A program made the translations under genes and the position numbers. A model generated the notes under the pieces. It had not been told where the DNA came from. It ran no database searches and was given only the letters and a program-made list of their open reading frames with translations. Shown here one piece after another: positions 51,355-61,879 of a DNA stretch of 64,000 nucleotides. The stretch is from Algibacter miyuki (GTDB taxonomy: Bacteria; Bacteroidota; Bacteroidia; Flavobacteriales; Flavobacteriaceae): the NCBI RefSeq assembly GCF_042427745.1, contig NZ_JBHMFA010000035.1. One strand, 5' to 3'. The first letter of the stretch is position 1. Every line of letters begins with the position of its first letter.

Positions 51355-52875
51355 ATGAAAAAACACCTATTAATTCCTGTATTATTTATTGCTCTTTTAC
51401 AAAATACTATTGCCATTGCTCAAGAACTTAAACCGGCCAATTTATTTTCTACTGGTATGGTTTTACAGCAAAATGCACCAGTACCAGTTTGGGGAACCGC
51501 AAAGCCAAATAGTAAGGTTACAGTAACCTTTGACACGCAAAAGGAAACCACAAAAGCCGATAAAAATGGGAAATGGATGTTGAAATTAGCGCCATTAAAA
51601 GCCTCTAAAATTGGTAAAGACATGGTTATTTCAGCTGATACCGAAATTGTATTATCTAACGTTTTAGTTGGTGAAGTTTGGATATGCTCAGGCCAATCGA
51701 ATATGCAATTCAAAGTTAATTCCGTACCAGAAATAAAATCTTTAGAGCCATTCGCTAGAAATATTAGAACATTTCAAGTTAAAAACATCGTATCACTTGA
51801 AGAAGCAGATGATGTAACAGGACGTTGGGAAGTTACTACACCAAGTAGTGCGGTCGCTTTTGGTTTTGCCTATTTCTTAGAAAGTATTGGAGATGTGCCA
51901 GTAGGCATTATTTTATCATCTTGGGGAAGTTCTTCTATTGAAGCTTGGATGCCAAGAGACATGACGAACGATTTACCATATTTCAAAACTATTATGGATG
52001 ATTTTGATAAAGATGTCACTACTCAAAACCGACTTAAAAAAGCTATAAACTCGCCAAAAGGTTGGAACATCAAAGAGGATATTTTTATGAGACGCCAACC
52101 CAATGTGGTATACAATGCCATGATGAAACCGCTAGCGCCTTATGCTTGCCAAGGATTGGTTTGGTATCAAGGTGAACGCAACACACGCTATCTATCTGGA
52201 GTCCCTGAAGTAACCGAAGCGAATTGGTTTCATAAGGTTTCTGGAATGAAGGAATATGGAGACATTTTAAAACTTTGGATTGAAAATTACAGAAAACAAT
52301 GGCTGAATGAAAACATGCATTTCGCTATCGTGATGCTTCCTGGTTACGGAAAAGGCACTCATACAACACCTACAATAGATTCTAAAAGCCCTACAGCCGA
52401 ATCTTGGGCTTGGATGCGCGAATCGCAGCTACAGGCTTTAGACCTAAAAAATACGAGTGTAATAAATACTATAGATTTAGGTAGCGAAACTAATATTCAC
52501 CCAACCGATAAATTCCCTATCGGACAACGATTAGCGCTTTTAGCTGCTAAAAACACATTAGGTATAGACGTACTTGCTGCTGGCCCCATGCTAGATAAAG
52601 TAGAAGCTAAAAACAATACGTTAACCGTTCATTTAAAAAACAGCACGGGTTTAAAAACGAATAACAAAAAATCGCCAACCGGGTTCTGGATTGCAGATGC
52701 ATCTTTAAATTGGAAAATAGCCAATGCTAAAATTGAAGGTGAAACCGTTATTCTTCAGAATAAAGACATTGCGCATCCTGAATTTATACGTTATGCTTTC
52801 GCCGGAAAACCAGATGTTAATTTGGTGAATTCGGCTAACTTACCTGCCTATCCATTTAGAACGGATGCTGATTAA
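51355..52875 (+). CDS. Sialate-O-acetylesterase-like (SASA family) carbohydrate esterase
   Basis: 506-aa exported SGNH-type esterase (signal peptide ending TIAIAQ). It shows an Ig-like N-terminal segment (PVPVWGTAKPNSKVTVTF), the nucleophile block VWICSGQSNMQF near residue 118, SSWGSSSIEAWMPR, LVWYQGERNT (most members have GESN here) and the catalytic C-terminal IHPTDKFPIGQRLALLA. Despite the family name, bacterial members remove acetyl groups from many sugars. It follows GH78 by 13 bp. Its stop codon is 2 bp from the stop of the convergent aminotransferase gene, leaving no room for a terminator outside coding sequence. Confidence 0.9.
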   Translation: MKKHLLIPVLFIALLQNTIAIAQELKPANLFSTGMVLQQNAPVPVWGTAKPNSKVTVTFDTQKETTKADKNGKWMLKLAPLKASKIGKDMVISADTEIVLSNVLVGEVWICSGQSNMQFKVNSVPEIKSLEPFARNIRTFQVKNIVSLEEADDVTGRWEVTTPSSAVAFGFAYFLESIGDVPVGIILSSWGSSSIEAWMPRDMTNDLPYFKTIMDDFDKDVTTQNRLKKAINSPKGWNIKEDIFMRRQPNVVYNAMMKPLAPYACQGLVWYQGERNTRYLSGVPEVTEANWFHKVSGMKEYGDILKLWIENYRKQWLNENMHFAIVMLPGYGKGTHTTPTIDSKSPTAESWAWMRESQLQALDLKNTSVINTIDLGSETNIHPTDKFPIGQRLALLAAKNTLGIDVLAAGPMLDKVEAKNNTLTVHLKNSTGLKTNNKKSPTGFWIADASLNWKIANAKIEGETVILQNKDIAHPEFIRYAFAGKPDVNLVNSANLPAYPFRTDAD

Positions 52876-52877
52876 AT

Positions 52878-54383
52878 TTAAAACCAATTCTGAGAAATTA
52901 CTTTTTCAGCATTGGGTTGACTTTTATGAATGAACTCATTTTTTATAGCATTATACTCATAATCCTTTCCCCAGGTTTCAAAATTTGCAGCCACTTGTTG
53001 AATGGCATCACAAATAAAAAGCACTTCAGCATTGGTTAACGTGGGATGGATAGACATTCTAATCCAACCTGGACGCTCAATGAAACAACCTTCTAAGATT
53101 TTAACTTCTATAGATTTTGAGGTATTTTCATCTACATTAAGCAAGTAATGCCCGTAAGTCCCAGCGCAAGAACAGCCGCCACGAGTTTGCACACCAAAAC
53201 GATCGTTTAAAAGTTTTACTATTAAATTATAATGCGCCTTTTCAATATAAAATGAAAAGATCCCTAACCGATCTGTATGTTCGGGTGCTAAAATGTTTAA
53301 GTTTTTTACAGCGCTTAACTTTTCAAAAATGATGGCATTAAGTTCGTGTTCACGATCTAGAATATTATGAACCCCCATTTTTTCTTTCAACTGAATAGAA
53401 AAAGCAATTTTTATGGTTTGCAAAAAACCTGGAGTCCCGCCATCTTCTCGAGTTTCAATATCATCAATATAATCATGATCGCCCCAAGGGTTAGTATAAC
53501 TCACTGTTCCTCCCCCCGGATTATCAGGCACTAAATTTTTGTATAATTTCTTATTAAAAACCAATACACCAGATGTTCCTGGACCACCCAAAAATTTATG
53601 TGGCGAAAAGGTTATCGCATCTAAGTACTGCTCTTCATCAGCAGGATGCATATCAATATCAACATAAGGTGCCGAGCAAGCAAAATCTACAAAACACAAG
53701 CCATTATTTTGATGCATTATTTTTGCGATATCATAATACGGCGTTTGTATACCTGTAACGTTAGAACAGCCTGTAATAGCAGCAATTTTTATGGGCACTT
53801 CACTGTATTCCTCAAGTAAACTGTTCAAACTATTTAAACAGGGTAATCCATTAGCATCAGAGGCTATTACTTTCACGCGTGCTATGGTTTCCAACCAAGA
53901 CGTTTGATTGGAATGATGCTCCATGTGAGACACAAAAATAATGGGTCTTTTTTCCTCAGGAACTTCAGTATGATCCTTTAAATTTTCATTTAATTTAAGT
54001 CCTAAAATACGTTGAAACTTATTTATAGCGCCCGTCATTCCTGTACCAACTGTAATTAAAACATCGTCTTTTGATGCATTTACATGGCGCTTTATTATGG
54101 TTCGAGCGTCATGATAAGCATGCGTCATTACACTACCTGTAATCGATGTTTCAGTATGCGTATTTGCCACAAAAGGCCCTACACTATTCAGTAATTTTTC
54201 TTCAATAGGCCTGTATAATCGTCCACTCGCTGTCCAATCAGCATAAATAATCTTTTGCTTTCCGTAAGGCGATTCAAAAAATAGATCTACACCAACGACA
54301 TGTTTTCGAAAGGGTTCAAAATACTGTTCTAAACTCGTTTGTTTTTTTAATTTAGAAAGAATACTGTTTTTAAAAACACTCAT
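52878..54383 (-). CDS. Class V aminotransferase-fold PLP enzyme, cysteine-desulfurase-like (copy A)
   Basis: 501-aa cytosolic PLP-dependent enzyme. The fold-type I features are TVGTGMTGAINKFQ (phosphate loop near 111), HMEHHSNQTSW, FVDFACSAPY with the PLP-contacting Asp, and the Schiff-base lysine Lys263 in FSPHKFLGG. A Cys pair at 404/406 (RGGCSCAGTYGHYLL) stands roughly where NifS/SufS enzymes carry their catalytic Cys. It is about 100 residues longer than IscS/SufS. It is the last gene after DsbD and TlpA on the minus strand. A close paralogue (copy B, 60365-61879) lies next to the second DsbD. A sulfur-transfer or C-S lyase role fits the neighbours but is inferred. Confidence 0.85.
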   Translation of the reverse strand: MSVFKNSILSKLKKQTSLEQYFEPFRKHVVGVDLFFESPYGKQKIIYADWTASGRLYRPIEEKLLNSVGPFVANTHTETSITGSVMTHAYHDARTIIKRHVNASKDDVLITVGTGMTGAINKFQRILGLKLNENLKDHTEVPEEKRPIIFVSHMEHHSNQTSWLETIARVKVIASDANGLPCLNSLNSLLEEYSEVPIKIAAITGCSNVTGIQTPYYDIAKIMHQNNGLCFVDFACSAPYVDIDMHPADEEQYLDAITFSPHKFLGGPGTSGVLVFNKKLYKNLVPDNPGGGTVSYTNPWGDHDYIDDIETREDGGTPGFLQTIKIAFSIQLKEKMGVHNILDREHELNAIIFEKLSAVKNLNILAPEHTDRLGIFSFYIEKAHYNLIVKLLNDRFGVQTRGGCSCAGTYGHYLLNVDENTSKSIEVKILEGCFIERPGWIRMSIHPTLTNAEVLFICDAIQQVAANFETWGKDYEYNAIKNEFIHKSQPNAEKVISQNWF

Positions 54384-54456
54384 TATAGAAAAATTTTAAG
54401 ACGTTTTACACTAAAGTTGCTTTATAAGTATCAGATTAATTTAATACCAGAACTTA

Positions 54457-55458
54457 TTAAATATCTAAAGTTTCTAGTAAGGTTTTTAAACCTGGGCTTG
54501 ATGGTCTTGGAGCATCTGCTTTAACAACAACACCTTGTGGGTCTATTAAAATGAACCTAGGAATTCCTGTTACTTTATAAGCAGAAGTGAATGTTTTATC
54601 CTCATTTGCATATAATTGCATACCTCCAAGTTCTTTTTCAGCAATCATCGTTTTCCATTTTTCGTATGCGCTTTTCTTGTCGATTGAAATACTAACAAAT
54701 TCGATGTTTTTACCATGGTATTCTTTTTCAATGGCTTTTAATGAAGGAATTTCAGCAATACATGGTCCACACCAAGTTGCCCAAAGATCAATATAAACAT
54801 ACTTTCCTTTTAAATCACTTAAAGAAGTTGTACCACCTTTAATATTCTCATAATCGGTAAACTGAACAGATTCTTGTCCGTTTAAAGCCGACAATTCCTG
54901 CCTTTTTTTATACATGTTACGAAGTTGAACTTCTACCATACCAGCCTCTTTTTCTTGGTTTGCTATAAAAAGAGAATCTAATTCCCCTGCATTATCCAAT
55001 AAGCTTTTAACAGCCGCTCCGTTCGTTTTAATCTTCTCGCTAAAAGTCGTTTCATCTAACTCAAAAAGGGCGTCTAAATCATAGATTTTCTCCATTAATA
55101 AACTTTTTTCGTTTAAATAATTATTAGGATTTGCTCCATTTCCAGAAAACGCAAGTGTTTCATCAAATTCTTTCGTATCTATATATAAGCTTAAATCGTA
55201 ACCATTTTTCAAATACACACGTGCTTGCTCGGTACCATCGTTAATAACGAACACACCTTCTTTAACTTTTAACGTATCAGAAAACGTTCCGTCTGTATTT
55301 ACTTTTATCGTCTTAGAAAAGCCACGCTGAAGCACAACTAATGAATCGGAATTTTGATTAGCAATTTTCCCCGAAAGGGTAACATAATCTTTTGGCGCTT
55401 CTGGCTTACAAGCCGTTAATAACACTGCTGCAGCTAATACATATACTAAATTCTTCAT
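54457..55458 (-). CDS. TlpA-like thioredoxin-fold lipoprotein
   Basis: 333-aa lipoprotein (lipobox LLTAC, Cys17). An N-terminal DUF4369-like beta domain (YVTLSGKIANQNSDSLVVL, to about 105) and a helical linker precede a TlpA/ResA-type thioredoxin domain with the active-site WCGPC (Cys230, Cys233) and the cis-Pro region VTGIPRFILIDPQG. Such proteins reduce periplasmic disulfides or haem-site cysteines using electrons from DsbD, and the dsbD gene lies only 4 bp upstream. Copy B of the duplicated module lacks this gene. Confidence 0.93.
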   Translation of the reverse strand: MKNLVYVLAAAVLLTACKPEAPKDYVTLSGKIANQNSDSLVVLQRGFSKTIKVNTDGTFSDTLKVKEGVFVINDGTEQARVYLKNGYDLSLYIDTKEFDETLAFSGNGANPNNYLNEKSLLMEKIYDLDALFELDETTFSEKIKTNGAAVKSLLDNAGELDSLFIANQEKEAGMVEVQLRNMYKKRQELSALNGQESVQFTDYENIKGGTTSLSDLKGKYVYIDLWATWCGPCIAEIPSLKAIEKEYHGKNIEFVSISIDKKSAYEKWKTMIAEKELGGMQLYANEDKTFTSAYKVTGIPRFILIDPQGVVVKADAPRPSSPGLKTLLETLDI

Positions 55459-55462
55459 ACTT

Positions 55463-57439
55463 TTATTTTTTAAATTTTGAAATTCCTTTTTCTAACCAAC
55501 TGTGATAATCTTCTACATCGGGCGTGTATGCCACTGGATCTATCAAATTTTCTTCATCATGCCCCATTAACACATAAAAGGGTTGTGAATTGGCTTTATA
55601 TTTTATGGTTTGTAATTCGCTCCATTTCTGACCGATATACTTCAATTTTTTTCCTGGTTTTAATTTTGATTCAACAACCTCATCGGCTTCTAATGGGCGT
55701 TTATCATCCACATATAAGGAAATTAAAACAACATCATTTTTCAGAATACTTAAAACTTCAGGTTTTGGCCAAACATTTTGTTCCATTTTGCGGCAATTTA
55801 CGCAAGCCCAGCCTGTAAAATCAATCATAACAGGCTTCCCTACTTCTTTTGCATAAGCCAAACCTTTATCATAATCATTAAAGGCTAAAATATCGTGTGG
55901 TGCTAATAAATGTGCGCCTTCAGGTAAATCGCCATGAGCATTTTCACTATTAGACATAGCAGCAGCTCCTACCTTTGTAAAACCAACACCATAAGGCGAT
56001 TCACTGTATTGTTGTGGTGGCGGAAATGCGCTAATTAAGTTTAACGGTGCACCCCAAAGCCCCGGAATCATATAAATAGTAAAGGTTAAAACGATTAAAC
56101 CTAAACTTAAACGCCCTACGGAAATATGCTGTAATGGCGAATCGTGAGGTAGTTGAATTTTCCCGAAAAGGTAAAATGCTAGAGTTCCGAAAATAGCAAT
56201 CCAAATAGCAATAAATACTTCGCGCTCTAAAAAATGAGCTTGTAAAACTAAATCGGCTTGCGATAAAAATTTAAAAGCTAAAGCAAGTTCTAAAAATCCT
56301 AAAACAACTTTTACAGTGTTTAACCAGCCACCCGATTTTGGTAATGAATTTAACCAACCCGGAAAAGCAGCAAACAATGCAAAAGGCAAAGCAATGGCCA
56401 AAGAAAAGCCAAACATCCCTATAATTGGTGCTAAACCTCCTTTTGACGCAGCTTCAACTAATAACGTGCCAACGATAGGCCCTGTACAAGAAAAGGATAC
56501 AATAGCTAAAGCTAATGCCATAAAAAAGATACCAATTAATCCGCCACGATCGGCTTGAGAATCGACTTTATTAGCCCATGAATTTGGTAACATAATTTCG
56601 AAAGCACCTAAAAATGATGTTGCAAAAACAACTAATAATATAAAAAATATGATATTAAACCACACGTTAGTTGCTAGAGCGTTTAACGCATCTGCACCGA
56701 AAATTCCGGTTACCGCGATACCTAATAACAAATAAATAACGATGATACTAATACCATAAATAATGGCATTTTTAATGCCTGCCGCTTTACTTTTACTTTG
56801 TTTGGTAAAGAAACTCACCGTCATCGGAATCATAGGAAACACACATGGCGTTAATAAGGCTGCAAACCCCGATAAGAAAGCGATAAAAAATATTCCCCAA
56901 AGTCCTTGTTTAGATTCAGAATCTTTAGAATCTTCAGAAATATCTTGTTTTTCAATAGTTGAGCTTGTGTTGCTTGCTTTTAGATTATCTTCTTTTGAAA
57001 TTTGAAAAGATAAATCGACTTCTGTTGGTGGTAAACATCTGCTATCATCACAAACCATGAATTCCACAAAGCCTTCAACTTTTGAAATGCCTTCTTCTAC
57101 CGTAATTTTCTGTTTGAAAGTTGCTGAATTTTCGAAAAACTTAATTTCCATCTGAAAAACAGGATCATCGATAGTATGTCCTTCTTCTTCGGAAGTATTA
57201 CCTACTATTTTAAATCCTCCTTCACTATCATCATAAGTAAATGTTGTTGGAATTGGACCATCATTGGGTACGGTTTGCGAATATAAATGCCATCCCGAAT
57301 CTATAGTTGCTTTAGAAACTAACAGATATTCGGTCTCTGATAATTTTTCTACGGAAGTAGCCCATTTTACGGGATCTATGATTTGTGCTTGTCCAATAAA
57401 AACAGCAATTAGTGCAAAAAATAAAATTATTCTCTTCAT
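55463..57439 (-). CDS. dsbD: DsbD-family thiol:disulfide interchange protein (copy A)
   Basis: 658-aa inner-membrane protein that moves electrons from cytosolic thioredoxin to periplasmic thiols. The N-terminal immunoglobulin-like domain (about 20-150) has the redox pair Cys130/Cys135 ([16 protein letters not shown]). The membrane core (about 180-470, eight helices) has Cys199 in [12 protein letters not shown] and Cys318 in FSCTGPIVG. The C-terminal thioredoxin domain has Cys546/Cys549 ([11 protein letters not shown]). All three pairs are present, so it should be active. It lies 4 bp upstream of the TlpA gene. Its core is almost identical to that of copy B, while the N-domain and the linker before the helices differ. 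Confidence 0.96.
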   Translation of the reverse strand: MKRIILFFALIAVFIGQAQIIDPVKWATSVEKLSETEYLLVSKATIDSGWHLYSQTVPNDGPIPTTFTYDDSEGGFKIVGNTSEEEGHTIDDPVFQMEIKFFENSATFKQKITVEEGISKVEGFVEFMVCDDSRCLPPTEVDLSFQISKEDNLKASNTSSTIEKQDISEDSKDSESKQGLWGIFFIAFLSGFAALLTPCVFPMIPMTVSFFTKQSKSKAAGIKNAIIYGISIIVIYLLLGIAVTGIFGADALNALATNVWFNIIFFILLVVFATSFLGAFEIMLPNSWANKVDSQADRGGLIGIFFMALALAIVSFSCTGPIVGTLLVEAASKGGLAPIIGMFGFSLAIALPFALFAAFPGWLNSLPKSGGWLNTVKVVLGFLELALAFKFLSQADLVLQAHFLEREVFIAIWIAIFGTLAFYLFGKIQLPHDSPLQHISVGRLSLGLIVLTFTIYMIPGLWGAPLNLISAFPPPQQYSESPYGVGFTKVGAAAMSNSENAHGDLPEGAHLLAPHDILAFNDYDKGLAYAKEVGKPVMIDFTGWACVNCRKMEQNVWPKPEVLSILKNDVVLISLYVDDKRPLEADEVVESKLKPGKKLKYIGQKWSELQTIKYKANSQPFYVLMGHDEENLIDPVAYTPDVEDYHSWLEKGISKFKK

Positions 57440-57890
57440 TCTTTTAATATATTATTACCTGATTATAGTCTTAAAATTCATCTATTGCTTTCAAAAACAA
57501 AGGAAACTTAATTATTGATTTCACTTTAGCACTTTAACTATTTCCTAGCAAAGTTACCTCTTATTAACGATAAAAGAAAAGTATGCCATCTGCTGCAATA
57601 ACCTATATCGTGCTTTTTCTTAAAATGAAAATAACAGACTCGGTTTTATAGCAACCTGTAAAGTTTGTAAATGTGTTTTATTCGTGGCTAACACTATTAC
57701 TACACGTTACACCTCTATAGACAAGTCTCGAGGAAAATACCCTTATTAAAATTGTGTTAAAATTTAAAACCTTCAAAATGAAGCCGCTTTTTAAAAGCAT
57801 ATTCAGTTTTAATAAAGTCCATGATTATTAGTGAAGAGACACAACGAGACTCCTTTTTTCTTCTTCACTATTTTTGAAGTAAACCTATTC
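57440..57890. other. Non-coding region between the cytochrome gene and dsbD copy A
   Basis: A 451-bp AT-rich stretch with no credible gene. A minus-strand -7 element TAACTTTG (57556-57549) matches TAnnTTTG and would give a leader of about 100 nt to dsbD. A hairpin with a 9-bp stem (TAGTGAAGA at 57829, TCTTCACTA at 57862) and a long loop lies 20 bp after the cytochrome stop codon and could weakly terminate that gene. The rest shows nothing I recognise. Confidence 0.4.
57549..57556 (-). promoter_or_regulatory. Candidate -7 element of the dsbD-tlpA-aminotransferase promoter
   Basis: TAACTTTG on the minus strand is an exact match to the Bacteroidota TAnnTTTG consensus. No good TTTG -33 element is visible at the usual 19-20 bp spacing, so confidence is limited. 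Confidence 0.4.
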
Positions 57891-60167
57891 TTAATATCCC
57901 AATTCTAGCAATTCCTTTTCGCTAAAAACACCACCTGATTTTGGTTTTACATCACGCAGTGCTTTTATTTGTTCAACGTTTATTCCTTTTGACCCTTCGG
58001 AAAACGTACTATGCAAATAGCTGATAATATTTTTAATATCAAGATCGGTAAAAGCAGGGTTATTAGCAAGGCCGGGCATGGTTCCGTTCAATTCATACAA
58101 GGTTCCATTAACATGTACAGGGCCCGCCAAACCATGTAGTAACACCAACGCCAACCTTTTTGTTGAACCTGTTACGTATTCTGAATTCTCTAATGGCGGC
58201 GCTAAATCATCAACACCTTCACCATTAAAACCATGGCAAGTTGCACAGAAATTTCTGAATATTTTGTACCCAAACGTATTAGACATCGCTGGCTTAACTT
58301 CTGTGTTTTTCTTTTTATTGCTTTGTTTGTTTAAAATAGTTTTATCTAAAATGGCTTTCAACATATGTTGAGAAACAGCACTTTTTTCTTCATCTAATAA
58401 TGTTTTATACATTTCCTCTACACCTCTTAAACTACTGATAACACCTTGCTGATATATTACATTTTCAGCATATCGATTTGAAAGTTCAAAAAGAATTGGA
58501 AACACATTTTCTGTTGAAACCTGCGCCCAACCTCCTAAAGTATTTAAAATGTATAAATCTAATTCAGCATTATTCCTTTTTACCAAACCATTAATCAACG
58601 GTACTACGGAAACCAAATTATTTTCACCGGCATAGTTTTCCAACAATACTAATGTGTGGTTTAAAACTTCTGTTTTACTTTCTGAAGATAAAAGCATTTC
58701 CAATGTTTTAAAATCAAGCTGTCCCATACCGTTTAAAGTGTGTAAAGCATGTATTTGAGCAATAGCATTTTGAGTATCTAAAGCTGAATTTTTCAAAAGA
58801 GAAATCGCATCATTGTCGTTTTTAAAAACTAATAATTGTTGCGCTCTGTCTCGTAACCAGCCGTTTTTACTACCCAATAAACCCACCAACTCTGAAGTTG
58901 ATAATGTTTCTACATTAATAATATCTTTAGATGAATTTTCATTTTTCACCACACGCAATATGCGCCCCATACCAACAATAGTATCTAAGGCTTTTTTGGC
59001 GTATTGATTTTTTAAATAAGAGGTTAAAAATACTTTATCTTGAAGAATACCACGATGCATATCTACGACATACAAATTGCCGTCTGGTCCATTATTCAAA
59101 TTTACAGGACGAAACCCTTCATCTGTGGAAGCCAAAAATTCGGTTTCAGCAACGGCCTGTCTGGCGCTTACTTTCGCGCCTTCAAAAGTTAGAATTTTTC
59201 GTTTTACCACATTGGCTTCGGGGGCACAAACAAAGGCGTTTTCATAATAATTTGCATCAAAATTTTCACCCGTATAGATTAAAGGACCACATGCCGATGT
59301 TACGTTAACCAACAAACTATCTTTATCTAAAACACCGTTTACATAACCGCGATTAACTGAAGTGGGATGCAATGGATACACCCGTTGATCTACTGTTAAT
59401 CTTTTATTTAACGCAGCTCCTCCTTTAAAATACGGATTCTTATCGGTAACATTTGGCAACACATAGTCCCCCATTAATTGTACCGAATTGGTATTATAAT
59501 ACAACCTGCCAAAATTATCTTTTGTAATACCCCATTGTCCTCTAAACGCTGTTGGTTCTTTTTTCCACTTTCCGTTTTTTCGTTGGTATCTGTATTTAGA
59601 TTTCGCATTATAAATCCAATTATCTAAATGCATCATTAAACCATTCGGCTGATGCTCTACATTACCGCCGTCGGCATAAGCAGAGTCTACTAAAACACGA
59701 TTAACAGGCTTATCATTTTCAATATCTACAAACCACAAATTTGGTGGTTCTGCATAAAGTAAACCGCCATAAACATGAGAAATAGCCCGCGGTAATACCA
59801 AACTATCTAAAAATATTTTGGAATGATCGGCAACACCATCATGATCTAAATCTTCCATTATAGAAATGACACCATTAGGCATTTCATCACCAATACCTTT
59901 TAAATTTCTCATGTACCCTTTCATCTCAACAACCCACATACGACCTTGATTATCAAAATCCATGGCCACTGGTGCCTCAATAAAAGGCTCTGAAACAGCA
60001 ACTTCTAAATGAAACCCGTCTTCTATTTGATAGCTATCTAACGAAATTTCGGGTTCTTCATATGCTGTTTTTTTACAGCCAATAATAAAAATTAATAGGA
60101 TGAAATTTAATACTAAAATTTTATTTGAAGCTATTTGAGTTATAAATGAACGCGTTTTAAATGCCAT
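57891..60167 (-). CDS. Beta-propeller/HEAT/cytochrome c lipoprotein (PVC-type haem-binding dehydrogenase family)
   Basis: 758-aa lipoprotein (lipobox FIIGC, Cys near residue 31). About residues 50-400 form a sugar-dehydrogenase-like beta-propeller (VAMDFDNQGRMWVVEMKGY; GGNVEHQPNGLMMHLDNWIYNAKSKY; NNGPDGNLYVVDMHRG). About 420-620 are helical HEAT-type repeats. A C-terminal mono-haem cytochrome c has CATCH at 641-645 and a likely axial Met697 (GTMPGLA). This architecture is known as the membrane-bound dehydrogenase/PVC-type CxxCH protein family, thought to oxidise a sugar or polyol with electrons passing to the haem. It sits alone between the two DsbD/aminotransferase copies. DsbD/TlpA systems assist cytochrome c maturation, which may explain the proximity. 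Confidence 0.88.
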   Translation of the reverse strand: MAFKTRSFITQIASNKILVLNFILLIFIIGCKKTAYEEPEISLDSYQIEDGFHLEVAVSEPFIEAPVAMDFDNQGRMWVVEMKGYMRNLKGIGDEMPNGVISIMEDLDHDGVADHSKIFLDSLVLPRAISHVYGGLLYAEPPNLWFVDIENDKPVNRVLVDSAYADGGNVEHQPNGLMMHLDNWIYNAKSKYRYQRKNGKWKKEPTAFRGQWGITKDNFGRLYYNTNSVQLMGDYVLPNVTDKNPYFKGGAALNKRLTVDQRVYPLHPTSVNRGYVNGVLDKDSLLVNVTSACGPLIYTGENFDANYYENAFVCAPEANVVKRKILTFEGAKVSARQAVAETEFLASTDEGFRPVNLNNGPDGNLYVVDMHRGILQDKVFLTSYLKNQYAKKALDTIVGMGRILRVVKNENSSKDIINVETLSTSELVGLLGSKNGWLRDRAQQLLVFKNDNDAISLLKNSALDTQNAIAQIHALHTLNGMGQLDFKTLEMLLSSESKTEVLNHTLVLLENYAGENNLVSVVPLINGLVKRNNAELDLYILNTLGGWAQVSTENVFPILFELSNRYAENVIYQQGVISSLRGVEEMYKTLLDEEKSAVSQHMLKAILDKTILNKQSNKKKNTEVKPAMSNTFGYKIFRNFCATCHGFNGEGVDDLAPPLENSEYVTGSTKRLALVLLHGLAGPVHVNGTLYELNGTMPGLANNPAFTDLDIKNIISYLHSTFSEGSKGINVEQIKALRDVKPKSGGVFSEKELLELGY

Positions 60168-60196
60168 TAATTGTTGGTTTCTAGGGTGTTTTAAAG

Positions 60197-60210
60197 GGCA
60201 TTATAATGCC
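60197..60210. repeat. 14-bp perfect palindrome upstream of the cytochrome gene
   Basis: GGCATTA followed directly by its complement TAATGCC, flanked by AAAG and TTTT, 29 bp upstream of the cytochrome ATG. Being loopless, it is better as a dimeric-protein site than as a terminator, though a small hairpin after the upstream aminotransferase gene is possible. Low certainty. Confidence 0.35.
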
Positions 60211-60364
60211 TTTTGTGTAGTTTTTGAAAGCCTAAAATTACAACAATTTTGAGAAGTAGAAAACTACCGAAATCATAAAGGTTTCAGAAATTTTAATTCT
60301 TGGCACGAAACGTTTTCAAACTAAAAACTTAAGGATTTAAAAGCATTCATAAAAAATCTATTTA

Positions 60365-61879
60365 CTATCTGGAGATATCAAACCAAGATTTTGCAATTTC
60401 AATTTCTTGCGGCATGCTTCCTAAATGCTCATAGCTGTTTTTTGTAACATTATAATGATAGTCCATACTCCATTTCTTATGATTAAGCACTACAGCCTCT
60501 ATCGCATCGCATATAAACTCCACTTCTTTATTTGTCATGGTAGGATGAATGGACATGCGCACCCACCCCGGACGTTCCATTAAGCAACCTTCCAAAATTT
60601 TTAATTCTATTGATTTAGACGTTTGTTGATCTACATTTAATAAATAGTGACCATAAGTACCTGCGCATGAACAACCACCACGGGTTTGCACTCCAAACCT
60701 ATCATTTAGCAGCTTTACGATTAAGTTATAATGTGCATCTTTAATGAAAAAAGAAAAGATTCCTAAGCGATCGGTATGATCTGGGGCTAAAAGATGTAAG
60801 TTTTCAATTTTTGAAAGTCTTTCAAACACAATGATATTTAATTCATGTTCTCGGTCTAGAATATTCTGTACGCCCATTTCTTCTTTAAGCTTAATGGACA
60901 ACGCAATTTTTATCACCTGTAAAAATCCTGGTGTACCGCCATCTTCACGAGTTTCGATATCATCAATATAATCATGATCTCCCCATGGATTTGTGTAAGA
61001 CACCGTGCCACCGCCTGGATTATCTGGAACCAAATTTTTATATAATTTTTTATTAAAAACCAAAACACCTGACGATCCCGGACCTCCTAAAAATTTATGC
61101 GGAGAAAACGTGATGGCATCTAAATATTCATCGGCATTTTCAGGATGCATATCGATATTAACATAGGGTGCTGAACAGGCAAAATCCACAAAACATAAAC
61201 CATTGTTTTGATGCATGATTTTTGCCACTTCGTAATAATTAGTTCTAATGCCCGTAACATTGGAACAACCTGTAATAGCAGCTATTTTTATAGGACAATC
61301 TTGATGCTCCTTAATGAGTTCTTTCAATTTTATCACACATGGTAAACCGTGATTGTTTGAAGGAATCACTTTTACTCTAGCGATGGTTTCCAACCAAGAG
61401 GTTTGATTTGAATGATGTTCCATATGAGACACAAAAATAATGGGTCTTTTATCTTCCGGAACTTCCATGTGGTCTTTTAGGTTTTCATTCACCTTTATAC
61501 CTAAAATACGCTGAAACTTATTGATAGCTCCCGTCATTCCTGTGCCCACAGTAATAAGCACATCATCTTCTGAAGCGTTTACATGTTTTTTAATAATCGC
61601 TCTAGCCTCACGATACGCCAAGGTCATGGTAGAACCTGTTATAGAGGTTTCGGTATGGGTGTTGGCGACATACGGACCAATTTCATTTAGTAGTTTTTCT
61701 TCTATTGGCCTGTATAATCTTCCGCTTGCGGTCCAATCTGCATAAATAATTTTCTTCTTTCCATAAGGCGATTCAAACTCTTGATTAATGCCAACCGTTC
61801 GCTTCCTAAATTCCTTAAAGTATGTTTCAAGTTTGGATGTACGCTTTTTATTTCTGAAGTTATCAATTATAGTATTCAT
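60365..61879 (-). CDS. Class V aminotransferase-fold PLP enzyme, cysteine-desulfurase-like (copy B)
   Basis: 504-aa paralogue of copy A, sharing long identical stretches: KKIIYADWTASGRLYRPIEE, TVGTGMTGAINKFQRILG, the Schiff-base Lys in FSPHKFLGGPG, LVPDNPGGGTVSYTNPWGDH, and the RGGCSCAGTYGHYLLNVD Cys pair. The frame runs up to a TTG at 61888; the ATG at 61879 is preferred. It lies 101 bp downstream of dsbD copy B with no TlpA gene between. Retention of all apparent catalytic residues suggests that both paralogues are functional, perhaps with different substrates. As for copy A, aminotransferase, desulfurase and C-S lyase chemistry cannot be told apart by inspection. Confidence 0.85.
   Translation of the reverse strand: MNTIIDNFRNKKRTSKLETYFKEFRKRTVGINQEFESPYGKKKIIYADWTASGRLYRPIEEKLLNEIGPYVANTHTETSITGSTMTLAYREARAIIKKHVNASEDDVLITVGTGMTGAINKFQRILGIKVNENLKDHMEVPEDKRPIIFVSHMEHHSNQTSWLETIARVKVIPSNNHGLPCVIKLKELIKEHQDCPIKIAAITGCSNVTGIRTNYYEVAKIMHQNNGLCFVDFACSAPYVNIDMHPENADEYLDAITFSPHKFLGGPGSSGVLVFNKKLYKNLVPDNPGGGTVSYTNPWGDHDYIDDIETREDGGTPGFLQVIKIALSIKLKEEMGVQNILDREHELNIIVFERLSKIENLHLLAPDHTDRLGIFSFFIKDAHYNLIVKLLNDRFGVQTRGGCSCAGTYGHYLLNVDQQTSKSIELKILEGCLMERPGWVRMSIHPTMTNKEVEFICDAIEAVVLNHKKWSMDYHYNVTKNSYEHLGSMPQEIEIAKSWFDISR

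Noticed and set aside
15898..52875. Interpretation of the locus as an ulvan PUL because of GH78 and kduI/kduD
   Set aside because: No ulvan lyase, GH88/GH105 unsaturated glucuronidase or sulfatase is present in the window, while GH92, GH29, GH115 and inositol oxygenase fit a different glycan.
57818..57824. TCCATG upstream of dsbD copy A as another HTCS operator
   Set aside because: It has the wrong orientation for dsbD, no second repeat 21 bp away and no -7 element at the required spacing.
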